Shown here piece by piece: positions 1 through 12,715 of a stretch of DNA of 64,000 nucleotides. This DNA comes from Marsupella aquatica (lineage: Eukaryota > Marchantiophyta). Made by a program: the position numbers and the translations under genes. The DNA lies in NCBI GenBank assembly GCA_973895155.1, contig OZ316898.1:9362001-9426000 (forward strand), given 5' to 3'. Every line of letters begins with the position of its first letter. The stretch's first letter is position 1. The notes under the pieces are model-generated. The model searched no databases, was not told where the DNA came from, and saw only the letters and a list, made by a program, of their open reading frames with translations.

Positions 1-1680
1 TCTGTAAATATCGCCAAAGTTGACTTCGTCAAAAACCAACAAAAGAGCTGCATAAGGAAAGAAGAAGCTACATGAGGAAAGAAATTGGCCATATCCATGC
101 TGGAAGATCAGGACGAGATAGCAGAGGCAAGGGATGGAATTCATCATACCCTTGATACTTTGCATCGACAAACTTTTCTGTGTGTTAGCAAAAGTTCTGT
201 CTCCTATGGGTCCAAAACCGTCTAGCAATCCATGCAATACTCCTCCCCCACTTCAGCTCGATGCACCGATCCCTGAACTCCCAACTTTCAAAGTCCTCGC
301 ACAATTTGTGCTACTACTGTCGCAAGAGGTGATCTACGAGGAATTCCACAACTGGGAAAATATAAGTACACATGCGCTTTCAAAGTTCAGCTTCCTTCAA
401 CACATGGGACATACTCAAAACCGCAAAGCACATCATATCCCACCACAGCAAGATCCCACACAACAGTTCCCGCAGCCTGGCAGTAGTGTTACACATCTCT
501 TTCAGCAAGTCAGCTCCGCATCAAAACGTCCATGCTGTCCATTAAAACCCACACATATGAACAAAACAAAACCCGTTCGGGCTAGAATGCTGTCACGCAA
601 TTAAAAGCTGTTCTAGGGTAAGTCAGTACTGTATTTCGGTGAGTGGTATCTCAGTAGTTGCTGAATCTCCATACTTGATAGAAAGTTCATTGGAAGGCGC
701 TTGAAGTGGATCGCTACGTCTGCTCAGTCCACCGTAGGCAACAGGGAGAATCTCTGCACTAATGAATCTGCGGTCAAGGAACCCAAAGATCAGCGTCCAC
801 CGTAGGCAACAGGGAGAATCTCTGAACTAATCAATCGCACTAGACTCAAATTGAACCACTCGCGGAAGTTTTCACCACATAATTTAAAAGAATGTGCGAG
901 CTCCCGAAAAGCAGTGAAAGCCAATTAGATAGTGGCGAGTGTGGGAGACAACCTCTGGATGAGGAAGCAACAAGAACAACGATCGAGAATAGCATTGTAA
1001 CTCAGCGGATGGGAACGCAGAGACAGCATCAGCATAGAGACTAAACGAACACAAGCAAGATCCGCTGTTTTTGCACAGACAAGTTCGTGAACAGGTGCTC
1101 TCTGATGTGGTTTTCTGAGTTGGAGGCGAGCTGAGCGGAGGGCGACGGTTGAAGGGGGGCGAGGGAAGTGCGACGACGAGTTGTGAGCCAGAGACAGCCT
1201 ACCGGTAGTGGAGGCCGAGAAGAGGCCGTCGGCCGACCGCTGCAGGGCGAACGGCTCGCGGACGGTACCCGCGACGTAGCGCGGACTGAGAACGCGCAGC
1301 CGGTCAGTGAGCCGAGGTCTACCTAATGTCGTGACTCATGAGTTCCGTGATTCCAGTAATAACGAGATGATCTCGAAGTAGGTCACAGGATTCCATCGAT
1401 TGTCTACTCGATTGGTTCCGATAGGCTTCAGAGCCGAGTAACTCTTTGCTCCTTCTCCAGCTCCAGCGAAGATGTAGATGTTCGATCTTCTAATGCTTTG
1501 CCGGTGTCTAGTGTGCTGCAGTTGGACACATTCAATAATTTCGAGAGCGCCAGAGTTATGGATTTTAAGCTGGCTGGCAAACAGCTTTATCGTGGAATTG
1601 ACCTGCTGCTTTGTTCGTGAATAGGATCACTGATTTTCCAAGTCATCGCAAGGTGGGCACTTCTGGTTCAGTTCAGACCG
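1..1680. other. No supported gene; short direct repeat inside
   Basis: I see no recognisable gene. An open frame at 134-604 (+, 156 aa) is rich in Pro, Gln and Ser and matches no family I know; I do not call it. A direct repeat of about 45 bases occurs at 724-769 and 790-836, sharing the core gtccaccgtaggcaacagg. From about 1130 to 1320 the DNA becomes GC-rich with many CG dinucleotides, like the modules further on. Confidence 0.5.
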
Positions 1681-1737
1681 TGGCGGCGAGCGGAGCGGGC
1701 TCCGAGGGGGTAGGAGGGAGCGTGAGAGGACAGCGGT

Positions 1738-1880
1738 AACAGTGCGGTCGTCCGGGCCGTTGCTGGCGATCCGGCCGGGATCTGGCAGGTGTTGGCGATC
1801 GCTTTTACTCGAGGACGGATTACCAGGTGAGCGGTCATTCCCCCGAGTCTGGGGTCGCCTGATACGTGGGGAGGTTACGT
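1738..1880. repeat. GC-rich module, copy A
   Basis: This block begins with a tcgtccgggccgttgctggc core and runs through a gattaccaggtgagc segment and a ccccgagtctggggtcgcc segment. The same order of segments is found twice more, at 3894-3985 and 3986-4110. It looks like a dispersed repeat or the edge of an element that flanks the minisatellite. No coding capacity is evident. Confidence 0.6.
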
Positions 1881-1959
1881 ATATAGTGAAGGTCGTCGGG
1901 TGTCTCTTTATGAGATATTAGTTCAATACTTGTGCGTTGCACAAAAGAAATCGTGTAGG

Positions 1960-2640
1960 TCAAGATGTCATTGAGAAAAAATGATGTAGTGTCAACCAAG
2001 AGGTCGTGGAGAAAAAAAATGTAGTGTTGCCTAGGAGGTCGTGGAGAGAAAAGATGTCGTGTTGCCCAAGAGGTTGTGGAGAGAAAAGATATCGTGTTGC
2101 CCAAGAGGTCGTTGAGAGAAACGATGCCATGTCGCGCAAGAGGTCGTTGAGAGTAAAGATGTCGTGTCGCCCAAGAGATCATTGAGAGAAAAGTAGTTGT
2201 GTTGGTCAAGATGTCGTTGAGAAAAAAAGATGTTGTATTGGCCAAGAGGTCGTTGAAAGAAAAAATGTAGTGTCAACCAAGAGGTCGTGGAGAAAAAAGA
2301 TGTCTTGTCACCCAAGATGTCGTTGAGAAAAAATTGTCATGTTGGCGAAGATGTTGTTGAGAAAAAAACGTTGTGTCGGCCAAGACATCGTTCACGGAAA
2401 ATACCCGTGCGTTGCACAAAAGATGTTGTTAAGAAATAAGATGTCGTGTTGCCCAAGATGTTGTTAAGTGAAAGATGTCACAAAGTAAAAAGATGACTTA
2501 AAAAAAAGTAGTTTTGCTAAACATGCCATTGTGTGAAAGATGTTATTAAGAAAAATGTGTCATTTTGCCAAAGATATCATGAAGTAAAAGATGTTAAAAG
2601 AAAAATGGTGTTGTTTCACCCAAGCTATCGTTCTGTGAAA
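1960..2640. repeat. Minisatellite, about 36-bp unit
   Basis: About 18 diverged tandem copies of a unit resembling gatgtcgtgttgcccaagag followed by gtcgttgagagaaaa. Copies are most alike between 2030 and 2330 and decay towards 2640. Long open frames on the minus strand here (1835-2245 and 2031-2315) are by-products of the periodic sequence, since 36 is a multiple of three. The motif cgtgcgttgcacaaaag occurs at the left edge (about 1929) and again inside at about 2404. Confidence 0.85.
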
Positions 2641-3893
2641 GATGTTATGAAATAAAAAATCAAGGAAACTAGGAAATAGTGAGTCTTTTTCTTTGTTTTG
2701 TTTTTTTACCCAAAATGCCCATGCATTTGAATGGTGACCACTATAAATTGGAGTAACGTTATATTATCGGTTTCAGGTTCAGTGTTTTAGGGTTTAGCAA
2801 AGATGACCATTCTCTCGATATCCTTTCAATCCCCATGCGTTGATAATAGATGTTGTTTGGTTAAAGATGTTGTTGAGAAATAGATCGTACGTGGTGCAAA
2901 AGATAATCGTTGAATAAAAATAATAATTGTTAAAATACATTATTATACAAAAACTTTTGTTGAGTGAAAGATATCATTGTGCAAAATAGAAATTGGGGTC
3001 CATGCAAGATAACTAAAAATTAACTAACTTCCAAAGAGTTAAATCTCCTTTTTAAGAGCAAAAGCCAAAATAATATAATGTCAACCTACTCTCTTCCCCT
3101 TAGTGCTCGCTCCCTACCAAAACCATTATCTCAAGTAAATCTTTTCACTTTTCATGCCCCATGCCAAATGTACTCTAAATTAATAGACCATAAAATAATA
3201 TACTTACACTTTAATGCTCCATGCCAAAAAGTATTATACACAAGCTACAAAATAACTACAGTAACATATGCAAGTACTCTATGACATATTATATCTACCT
3301 TGTACTATAACTTAGATACCTATCTTGTACTATAACTTACAGTCAATTTTAGGTTCCCATCTCACTCAATCCAAGAGCCATAAATAATTCTAGAAAATAT
3401 CCGATGGCTTAGTTTTGTTCCCTCATTTTTCATTTTTGTAACGGGACGAAGGACTAAAACTGGCGGGATTAGTTATTATAGTAGTAGATTTTGGTCGACC
3501 GTACATGGTCGACCGTATATGGTTGACCCACGTATGTGGGGAGACATATGCGGGAGACCAAATACACGCATAAAGAGGCGAGCAGGCGCCCTTAGCTTCA
3601 TGTTAAGGTAGTCTAGGTGGTTCAACACTGATTAATCAACTTTGGGAAGGCATCGTACTACATTCTATCACTGACCCATGTAATGGAGATCATATGTCAA
3701 CCGTATAAAAATATGTCATAGTTTAATGGAAAATAATCAAAGTGAAATATGCTAACATTTCATCAGCCTAAAGCCCCAAAATACTAAAAACCACCCAAAC
3801 TACCTTAACGGTTACGGACCTGGATTCAGAACGGAAGTCGAGGCTCCGTACGCAGCTGCCCGCATACAAGACCAGGCGAGCGTGAAGAGGACA
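2641..3893. other. AT-rich spacer with small tandem duplications
   Basis: No gene is seen. Small local duplications are present: ttgtactataactta twice at about 3299-3345, and a gtcgacc-containing unit three times at about 3493-3527. The rest is AT-rich and has no coding signal. Confidence 0.5.
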
Positions 3894-4110
3894 GTACGGT
3901 CGTCCGGGCGGTTGCTGGCGATGGCGCTTTCTCGAGGAGGGATTACCAGGTCGGTCATTCCCCCGAGTCTGGGGTCGCCACGGCTGTCAGTGCGGTCGTC
4001 CGGGCCGTTGCTGGCGATTCGGCCGGGATCTGGCAGGTGCTGGCGATCGCGCTTTCTCGAGGAGGGGATTACCAGGTGAGCAGTAGTCTCGGGTTGCCTG
4101 TGCGGAGGTT
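3894..4110. repeat. GC-rich module, copies B1 and B2 in tandem
   Basis: Two head-to-tail copies (about 3894-3985 and 3986-4110) of the module at 1738-1880. B1 lacks the cggccgggatctggcagg segment that B2 and copy A keep, so B1 carries an internal deletion. The 65-aa open frame here is a product of the repeat. Confidence 0.6.
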
Positions 4111-5699
4111 ACGGTTATAGGGTTATAGGGACCTCCTTTAATGGGATATAATGTCGACATGATATGAGGTCAACTAGCATAAGCGGTCATACTTTATACA
4201 CCAGAATCGTTTTATCCCCATTAACGGATTACCCCATACCTTATATGGACATTAAGCACGAAAGATAATCTTGAGGACAATCAATGTCCCTAATCCTACT
4301 AATTCGGGCAGGGAACCCTTCTAGCAATTTTTGTTGTCACATTGTCCTTTCAGGAACGGCCAAGGTCCTGCACACCAGGCAAGCAAGTCCCGCTCGCCTT
4401 GGCGCCCTCCACCCTACAAATGCCCTCCGCCAGCCCTCTGTTCGCCCTTCACCCGTCTGTCAACCATAGTGGGTCCCATACCACCCCTGTCGAGAAGCCA
4501 TTGCATCAATTCCGTTGCATAAGCCCGTTTCAGAACACCTGTAAACCCACAACCCCATCGGCCGAATCCGCCTGTCAATGTATTGAGTATGCGTTCGATA
4601 CATTCATTCTCTACATCCTATGAGTTAATATAGGCCTGGTATGTTTTCAAAATTGCGCTCAAGTGGCGGGCAAATATAGATATACAAATCCTAAGAGGTA
4701 ATATAAACTTGTCTGATACACTTTCAAAATTTCTTTCAAAAAGTAATGGTGTGTCTCTATGGGTGTTTGGGGTTCTCCAGATCTATTCATTTTGGCAGTG
4801 CAGGTTGATGGGCAGTTTTCAGATCTATTCATTATGGCTGTGCAGGTTGATGAGCATTTGTCATGGCAGGGAAAGGAACGCCACAAAACTAAACAACAAC
4901 CACCCAACCCTGCACTGGAGTCTGAGACTTGCTTGCACTGGAGTCTGAGACTTGCTTGGTCCCTTCCTTTCTTTATTTCTATCCTCCACTTTAATCAATG
5001 CCATTCCGGTCTCCAGTTCAGATAATCATATATTGCTTTCGCAATGGAGTCAGAACAGACCAAAACTCACAAGGAGTTCTTTCCCTTGCTGGTTTTTGCA
5101 GTGGTGGTTTTCAAAAATTCATGGTTTTCAAAATTCATCTTGCGCACCATGGCTTCTTGAAAAAAGGTGACTGGGGGGGGGGGGGGGGGGAAGGGTCCAT
5201 CAAATTGTCAGCTTTGAGACACCCTACTTGAGCCAATGCTTCACCATACTAGCAGTGTGTAGAAGGCTTGGCGATTGAGTCAGACACTCAGTGACATCAT
5301 TACTATGAGTGAACAAGAGATGCGGTGACAATGACTCCCTCTAGTTCCATTTTTGGGGAGTCTGACTTGCTGTTTCCTGGGAGAGCCAACTCCTCTATTG
5401 GGAGGTGCTTTGTTTCAGGTCACTAGCCTTATTTAAGGTGATTGGCCCTTGCTCTAGCCTGTCATCTTGGTGTGTGGGGTGATTGTGTTTGTCTTTGGGT
5501 GGTTTTTGCCCCCTTTGAGTGTGGTTCTTGTGTGCTTTGGCCCTTTGGGTTTGTTGCTCTTTGTGCCCCGCTGGTCTTTGCCGTGGCGGGCGGCCTAAGG
5601 AGTAAATGGGCGATCTGCCTCCGCCCTTCATTTATTAAACCAAAAAAAATAAAATTGACCCATAAACCAGGTTTTTACAGATATACAGTGGCACTTTAA
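4111..5699. other. No supported gene; contains an 18-G homopolymer
   Basis: I find no recognisable coding region. A short direct duplication lies at about 4918-4958 (the tctgagacttgcttg unit twice). An uninterrupted run of 18 G lies at 5173-5190. The short overlapping frames in this stretch look random. Confidence 0.5.
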
Positions 5700-6607
5700 T
5701 TAATTGACGGGGGTTCAAAACTCGACCGAAACGTGGCAAGGCCACACTCCCGGCGAAAGGGTTCGACCCGGGTGAGCGGCCGGTCTCCATGCTATCGCTC
5801 CAATTCTTGCGGCCCTCACTCTCGACATCAACTTAGACTTGCAGACACGTTCGTTTTTTCGACGAAAGCTTCTCCTCTCCTCTCCTCTCTTCTCGGTGAG
5901 TTCTTCGCCCCGTCGTTCGCCATCTCTTCCCTGCGCTTCGCAAGCAAAGAATGTCTCCATGAAACGATAATGCGAACATGCTAGAAAGACCTTGTCACGA
6001 AAGCTGTCGATTTCTCCCGCACGGTAACGATGATCTACTCCTTTTAAATATCTGAGTTCAGATCCGATCTGGCGAAACGAAACCGAAGGAAACGGAAATC
6101 GAGACAGAGAGAATGAATTCCTTCGTTCGTTTCGAATGATCAGTACGATTCCTTGGCTATCTAGATTGTGCAGGGCTCTCAATCTTTTGCGGAGAAGGGA
6201 ACTTCAAAGCAAGTCCCAATATAGAGATATCAAATTGAGGTTTATAAATTTCGATTCATTGGAATTCGAGGACTTTTGAATCGTGCTGAAAGCCCTAAAC
6301 CCTGGTAAAATGGACGTGAGCCCTTGCGTAGGTCATTTCACAGTGATTGCGTGAGGTTCTTTTGTATGCCACATTTCTCGATTCTGATATGCCCTAGACT
6401 TGGGTCATTTCCGAGACTGATCATGGACGTACATTTCCGGTGTGCACATTGTGGAGCAGTGATGCAGTTTGACCAGGTTGAGGCTATGATCGTGCACGGT
6501 GGGCCGAATCCAGGGAGGGCCCTGGCTTGGCAGTTTGACATTTAAAGGCAAGGACCTTCGCTGGAAGGTTTTTCGCTTTACTGGTGGTGATTCAAGAGAA
6601 GACAGCC
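5700..6607 (+). promoter_or_regulatory. Probable promoter and 5' leader of MIC60
   Basis: The stretch upstream of the MIC60 start has a pyrimidine-rich CT repeat at about 5871-5895, common in plant 5' leaders, and locally raised GC. The transcription start cannot be placed from sequence. The 155-aa minus-strand frame at 5715-6182 covers this leader and resembles no family I know. Confidence 0.35.
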
Positions 6608-9600
6608 ATGAGTGCTGCAGCTCACCTCTTGAGAAGGCGAAGTTCTTCGTTTTTGCAGCACCGCCTAAAGATACACGCCCTTTCAATTCCTTTTCTGGTA
6701 AGTACATGTTGACTGAGAGATACCTCATTCTGTATTGAAAACAAATATGTGATTTCCAACATTGAAAGTGCTACTTTTCGAAGTTACCCTTTCGGTTCGT
6801 AAGGGACCCCTCAATCCCTCGAGCTCCATCTATAAATGTTACTGGAAGAATATTTGTTACCCCAACAATCAGAAGGTGCCACATTCTTAAAGAATCATCG
6901 AAAGTCAGATTTCGATTAATGCTTTTGACTCACGGTTTTCGTCCAAACGGTGGTGTCAATGGGGATGATGTAGTCACGCTTGAGGATGGATATCAGAGGT
7001 GTTCCATACAATGGAGGAATGGTTTTTGATTTGAGGACTTGTGACTTAAATTGTAGTCAGGCTACTTTCCCTCATACCATCCTCATTTTGCAATTTTAGG
7101 GCACACCTGTTCAATCACGACATCTATTACGATCTACTGCTGTTCAAGGCCGAAAGTTTAGTGCAACCAGCACAGCTAAACCGCCAGAAATCTCAGCTGC
7201 AGAGAACCGTTCGAATTCGAATAACAGGGCACTGAAAGTCACGACTGCAGGCGCTGCTATACTTCTGCTTTCATCAGGAGCCTGGTACATAACAAGGGAT
7301 GAGTACCCGCAGGTGCAACATATTGGATTACCGCAAATTTTCCATGGGCGCTACCAGGAGGAGAAAGCGCCCATGCAGATTGATGAGAAGTCAATAACTT
7401 TTGTTCAGAGTAGTGACGTTCAAGAAGAGAGAGCTACACAGGAAGCGATTGAGAATACCGGGGAGGCCCTTTCTCATGAGGGAGAGCAAACCCACGAGGG
7501 GCAGTCGCTCTATGAGGTAGCTGAAGATAGGACAGCTGTTAAAGAAGGAGTGGAAACTTTCGAGGGGCAGATCGAGAAGTCTTCCCCAGAGCCACCAGTT
7601 GGTAGCAATGAGATTCCTGCTATCGTTGGGTATGACCCTCTGCACCAAGAGACGCAAAACGAAGAAACTCGTCCTCCCAAGGAATCAAGCTTAGAAACTT
7701 CTGTCCCCTCAGAGGAAACCCAACCGGAGCAGACACAACCTCCAGAAGTTGAATTGGAAGAGCAGAGCGCCGTGGAGACTCTGGTAGAGGTTATCAAGGA
7801 TAAGGTTTCTGCTGTTAAGGAATATGCGTTTGGCGAAACCAACGATATCAGCAAAGAAGGCAACGAAGCAACAGATACAGTCAAGGAAGAGATCATCTTA
7901 ATACGAGAGAAGCTCAGAGAAGAAAATCCCGAAATGTTCTATTTGGATACTGATGATGGAGATGATACTCAAAAGGATGGTGTAGAGCACGAAGAAGAGC
8001 TGGCATTACTGCAGGTAGTACTTAAAGACTTTTGTTCATTTTTCACGTATTGTATTTCAGGCTTTTGTGTGCTAGATTGTCTGATTGTTGCGGGACGATC
8101 TATGGACGATGGGAAGGGTACATATCATGTCTCCCTGTTGCGAGAGCATTCACTTGTAAGAACTTTGAATTGAGAGCACGTCAGTGGTACATTTCAAGAT
8201 TGTCTCACAGCGATCCTTTGACCTCTCCGGAAACTCGCCAACACTTCCAGCGCAAGGCGGCACCTCTGAAATCATATCGTTCTGATGGTTTACAGATATT
8301 GGAAAGTGGGAGTCGTGAATACAATGTCCCTAGCAGACTGTCTGCTTCTTATCTTATACAAAAAGGGCATGAAGACAGTGTGAGAAGATATTCAGAAAAG
8401 GAAAAGGAAGGAGAGGTCCAAGGTTTTGTAGAAATTGCTGCACCAAGTAGAGAGGTTATTATCCAGCTTGAACCCCACATCTATGGAAATTGCCGTATCT
8501 TTTATGCAGTCTGTGGTGCTCCTCCTGCCACTTGCCAAATTCTGTTCCATTTAATTTAGTTGATTTTAAACTCCTTCCGAATCTATTTCTTCTTTTAAAA
8601 GCATAAAGAGGAAGTTGGTCTTTCCCACGTTTTTATATACTATTTGTATATATATCGATGCTCAAACAACGTAAGTCAGTCCAGGACCTGCACTTTCATC
8701 CGAACTAAGGTTATCTGTAGTATGAATATGCTCCTTGAAATATCTCCCAGGTTCTAGAAACTTGCCTGGAACTTTACACAGCATTTTGTTGAAGTATCCG
8801 ACATAATCAGCATTCTGCACGCTGGCCTTTAGACTCATAATGATGTTGCAATGTGGATTGTTCTCACAGTTTGTCGGCTTCACTGTTTGCTATTCATCCT
8901 CTAACGCATATAACAGGTGGGAGACCGGAGCTCGTTTCTATAACTAGTTTCCACTAATGTCAATTCTTATTGGACAGGAGAAATCGAGGGAGGAGAATGT
9001 GCAGGTAGAAACAAATGTGACTGAAGAAGAGTCGAAGGTAGTTGGGGTTGATGTGCTTGTTGGAGCCATACATACTGCAGAGCAATTGCAAGCTGAAGTA
9101 GACGGTCGTACATATCAAGAACAGCTTCGCAAAATAGAGGTAAGCGAGGTTGGATACTCCTTCAACTGCGGAGTGGAATTCCTTGAATTATTGGAGTCTA
9201 ATCTGTTTTTGCCGAGTTATTCTTCACAGCAAATTTGGGTAACAGCGGCCGATAAATTCTGCATCGTGAAGCTTTCAGGTCTCACATTTACTGATGTACT
9301 CGTTAGGGACCCATATTCTCATCTAGTTTCTTGTTCTGTCGTTTGTAGGAGGCTCACAAGCGTGAACTACAAGATCATCAAGCTAAGATATTTGCTTATG
9401 CTGAAGGCACAGATCAGCTTGAGAAGGTATTCTTGGGTCCTTAAGCAGCATGGTTTCCCCACACATCACAAAATTCTGTCCATATTCACAGGAGCCTTTA
9501 TTCGAAAGACGCCTGGTCCAATCTCTAAAATGCCATTCTACATAATTCATTAGATTTGGATGCATCTTGGACTGGCTTGAGGACGATAAACCATTCGAAC

Positions 9601-12600
9601 CACTGTTCTAGTTCTCTGAAGAATCTACGAATTGTTGATATTATGGGCTGTCGCGTTGCCCGCCTCGTTCAAGATCCATGAGGCATGTTCGTGCTCATGA
9701 CCTTAGCATAAACGTGAGGAGTTGGTTTAATAGTTTAACAATATGTCTTGCAGGAGTTGAAGAGAGAAAAAGACGAGGCAGCTGCAGCATTGAAGCTGCA
9801 AGAACATAGGGCTGAAGAAAGGCTTCAATCCCAGTTAAAGCAACAGGTACAAGAAAAGATTCGTTGTCAGATTTATTTTGAGAGCAATCAGGATTTGCAA
9901 TAGAGCCCTGTATGATTTTACACGTGAACTTTGCTGCACAGTTCAGAATTGTCTTGCTATGGTCTTATTATTGTTCATACTTAAGATCTAGAAACTTGGT
10001 TACTGGAGTTATCTTCTCTATCGGATGGAGATTTATCACTAGTTCGAAAGCTATGTCCTCGTGTGCTTGTTTTTATGGAATAGATCCGTGACTTGTGAAT
10101 CTCGCTATGATGCTAACATTGAAAGTTTTCAGGAGGAGGAAGCCACTAAGGAGAAAGAAAGGCTCCAGCTCCTAGAAAAAGCCCTGGCTGAAGCATCTCT
10201 CACTCGTGAGAAGGCGGGCCATCTGGATGACTTACATTCAGTGCAACTGCAAGTAAGTTTGTAATCTCTAGACGCAGGTGTTAGTTCTCGGGCACATGTC
10301 CTTGGTCTGGTTGGCATGGATGAACCTGTGCCTTTTAGTGTTTACAGGTCTTTATCTCGAATTAAGATGCATAATATCTCCTTTGTATATTTGACGAGTA
10401 CAGATGGAGAAATTCTGTTTAGTCTTGTCACTCTGGTACTACGAGCAACATGTAAGCAATAGCTTGTTTAACACGATGAACATTCAATTTAATTCTACAT
10501 CTTAGTTATCAGCGTGATCAGTTTGGGACGCTCTTGTGATAGGTGGATGCACTGCGCACAGCCTTCTACGCACGTTCGGAAGAGGCCCGAATCAGTCACA
10601 CTGCTCACAAGCTTGCCATGGTATTACACGGCATCAAAGTTTTGTTCTTCCAATGGTTTCAGTCTGTTGATTGTTTTTCAGCTTAACAAGAATTTCGAAA
10701 ATTTGGAGCGTCAGGTCCTTTTATCAATGTCTTATTGTTGTATTCTGTGAGATGGGTGAGCATCTTTTCAGTCAAGGAAAATTGGAAAGAATAACGATAC
10801 GAACAAATCCGATTATTTTCTCTTAACTGAGAGGCCAAGATTCAAGGTAGCATGGAAAGAATATTCGTTGTTGTATGTTGTGGTGAAAGTTGGCATTTTT
10901 TCCAGTTTTGTAAGGTCTCAACAAATCCTAGGCATCTATAGGAAATCTTGCTTAAATTGTTGATGACTCTATAATTGTGAACCAGTTTGTGAAATATTGT
11001 CATCATGTTCTCAAGCATCAATTAAATACAAATGACACACGGTACAAATTCTGGCTGCTGTGTGAGAATGGACTTGTCTTTTCACATGCGCTACCTTGTC
11101 TTGTAAGAATGATGAAACTCAGTTGGATGAACGTTTTGAGAGGTACTCAGATGTACAAGTGAGCTGCAGATTTCTTCGTGTATTGAGGTGATAGTGATGA
11201 ATTCTCAGTGTTGATTGGATTATTTCTACCTCTACAGGGGGCCTTTGCCTTGGAAGATGCAATTGAGAGGGGTGAGGCTGTTCTGAAGGAAGCAATCCTA
11301 TTAGTTGCATCAGCAGGAGGACCAGGAGGGGACCCTCTGGTTGATGCTGTTGTTTCCTCGCTTCCCCCTGAAGTTATGACAGTGGGTACAGGGACCCGGG
11401 CTCAGCTGCAGCAGAAGGTGAGCTTAAGACGATGCAAGTCGTAGTAATAATGGTTACTTCACAGCAAAGTATCTGTTTGGGGTCGGACAGGAATACCTTC
11501 ATAGCAGTCCTGAGAAGCGAGAGAGTACATTCTACGAGAGGATCATTCTAGACACTATGTGGAAACAAAAACATTATAAAATTAGGTACTAGCAATCACA
11601 CTGACGACTTGAAATAAACTTCCATCTGTCAGGAGATGCATGACTATTTTTACCCTGCTCTAGTATTTCCGTGAATACAGAAAATATTGCACTAGCAGAG
11701 ACCCCTGTAGGACCGTCTTCTCAGTAAGATCATCAATTAACTTAGTAAGACAAATTGCAGACTGATATAATTAGATGCGTTGATATTCTTATACATCTTG
11801 GCATGGAACAGTTCACAAAGTTGAAGGGATCGTTGAGGGAGTTGGCACTCATGCCAGCTGGGGGAGGAGGTGTATTTGCCCACTTGTTTGCAAGAATCAC
11901 AGCGAACGTGAAGGTACATATTACTGGGAAGAAGGGAAGGTTGGGTTGTCGTGGAAGTTGGTATTAATTGTTAGCCTCTTCCTTCAAGTTTCTTGTCTTG
12001 TTTACAATCATGCATGGTTTCCCATTGATTCGAGTGTCCTGGATGTTGTGGATACAAGCCTGGTGGTTTACCAAGGTCAAAGTAATGGTCATATGTAATC
12101 AGCTCTAATTAACGAGATTCTGAGCTCTCTTTCAGAGGAACTTCACTACATGGAGTTCGGATTTTTCTACTGACTGTGGCTGTTACTTAGGATTGCTTTG
12201 CGTTGTTCCCGTAACCAAATTCATCATTCCCGACACTTGTGAAGGTTATCATCTTAAAGTTGGTATATATTTTTGAAACATGGAATTCTTTTGCCTAGGG
12301 GTCCGGTAATTTTCACCATGCTGGAGTTATGCCTGTAATTTTATTTATAAGTCTGAAAATCTGGGCCGGCTGCCTATCCACCTTGCAGATTATGCTTTGG
12401 TCCGTGTCAGACAATTGATACAACGTGTAGTAAAACGTCTGCTCTATCTCTTGTATTATGTGCCAGATAAGCGAGGAAGGGTCGGATGATGTTGCAAATG
12501 GTGGCATTGAAACGGTTATTGGGAGAGTTGAAAGACTTCTGGGTGAAGAGAAGCTACTGGAAGCTGCAACTGTACTTGAAATAGGGGTCAAAGGCACAGC

Positions 12601-12715
12601 AGCTGAGGGCCTCGGAGTTGAGTGGGCAAAGCAAGCACGGAACCGGGCTATCATTGAACAAGGGCTCCAAGCTCTTAAAGCACATGTCATTGCAGTTGCT
12701 TCAGGTCTGTCCTGA
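6608..12715 (+). CDS. MIC60: MICOS subunit MIC60 (mitofilin), ten coding exons
   Basis: MIC60 is the inner-membrane MICOS subunit that shapes crista junctions and, in plants, takes part in mitochondrial lipid movement. Exons by GT-AG joins with an open frame: 6608-6697, 7100-8014, 8978-9139, 9349-9426, 9754-9846, 10133-10252, 10543-10620, 11238-11417, 11812-11913, 12467-12715; about 688 aa. Residues 1-50 are Arg/Ser-rich, a mitochondrial presequence (MSAAAHLLRRR start). A hydrophobic segment at about 74-94 (AAILLLSSGAWYI) is the membrane anchor. An acidic low-complexity stretch follows to about 335, then a Glu/Lys/Gln-rich coiled coil over exons 3-7. The conserved mitofilin C-terminus occupies exons 8-10 (GAFALEDAIERG, LMPAGGGGVFAHL, ANGGIETVI, WAKQARNRAI). 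Length is near that of plant relatives. The ATG was chosen because it opens the presequence exon. Every intron is in phase 0. Intron 2 (963 bp) contains a long open stretch that could be a cassette exon. Confidence 0.92.
8166..8559 (+). other. Open stretch inside MIC60 intron 2, possible cassette exon
   Basis: Within intron 2 a frame stays open from 8032 to 8559, and its middle (about 8200-8470) has coding-like composition, charged and Ser-rich (for example SRLSASYLIQKGHED and SVRRYSEKEKEGE). I recognise no domain. It is not needed for the MIC60 reading frame, because exon 2 joins exon 3 in phase. It may be a retained or alternative exon, or chance. Confidence 0.25.

Noticed and set aside
134-604. 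156-aa open frame near the left edge
   Set aside because: No recognisable domain, Pro/Gln-rich and no supporting splice or neighbour evidence; left uncalled.
724-836. CRISPR-like direct repeats
   Set aside because: Only two copies, plant nuclear context and no array.
1835-2315. Two long minus-strand open frames with repeated SFLNDIL/TTSWATRH-like phrases
   Set aside because: They are translations of the 36-bp minisatellite, whose length is a multiple of three; no independent coding evidence.
5715-6182. 155-aa minus-strand frame in the MIC60 leader
   Set aside because: Lies antisense to a CT-rich plant leader and has a biased Arg/Glu/Ser composition from it.
7391-7896. Antisense frames under MIC60 exon 2
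   Set aside because: Shadows of the acidic, Glu-rich coding exon.
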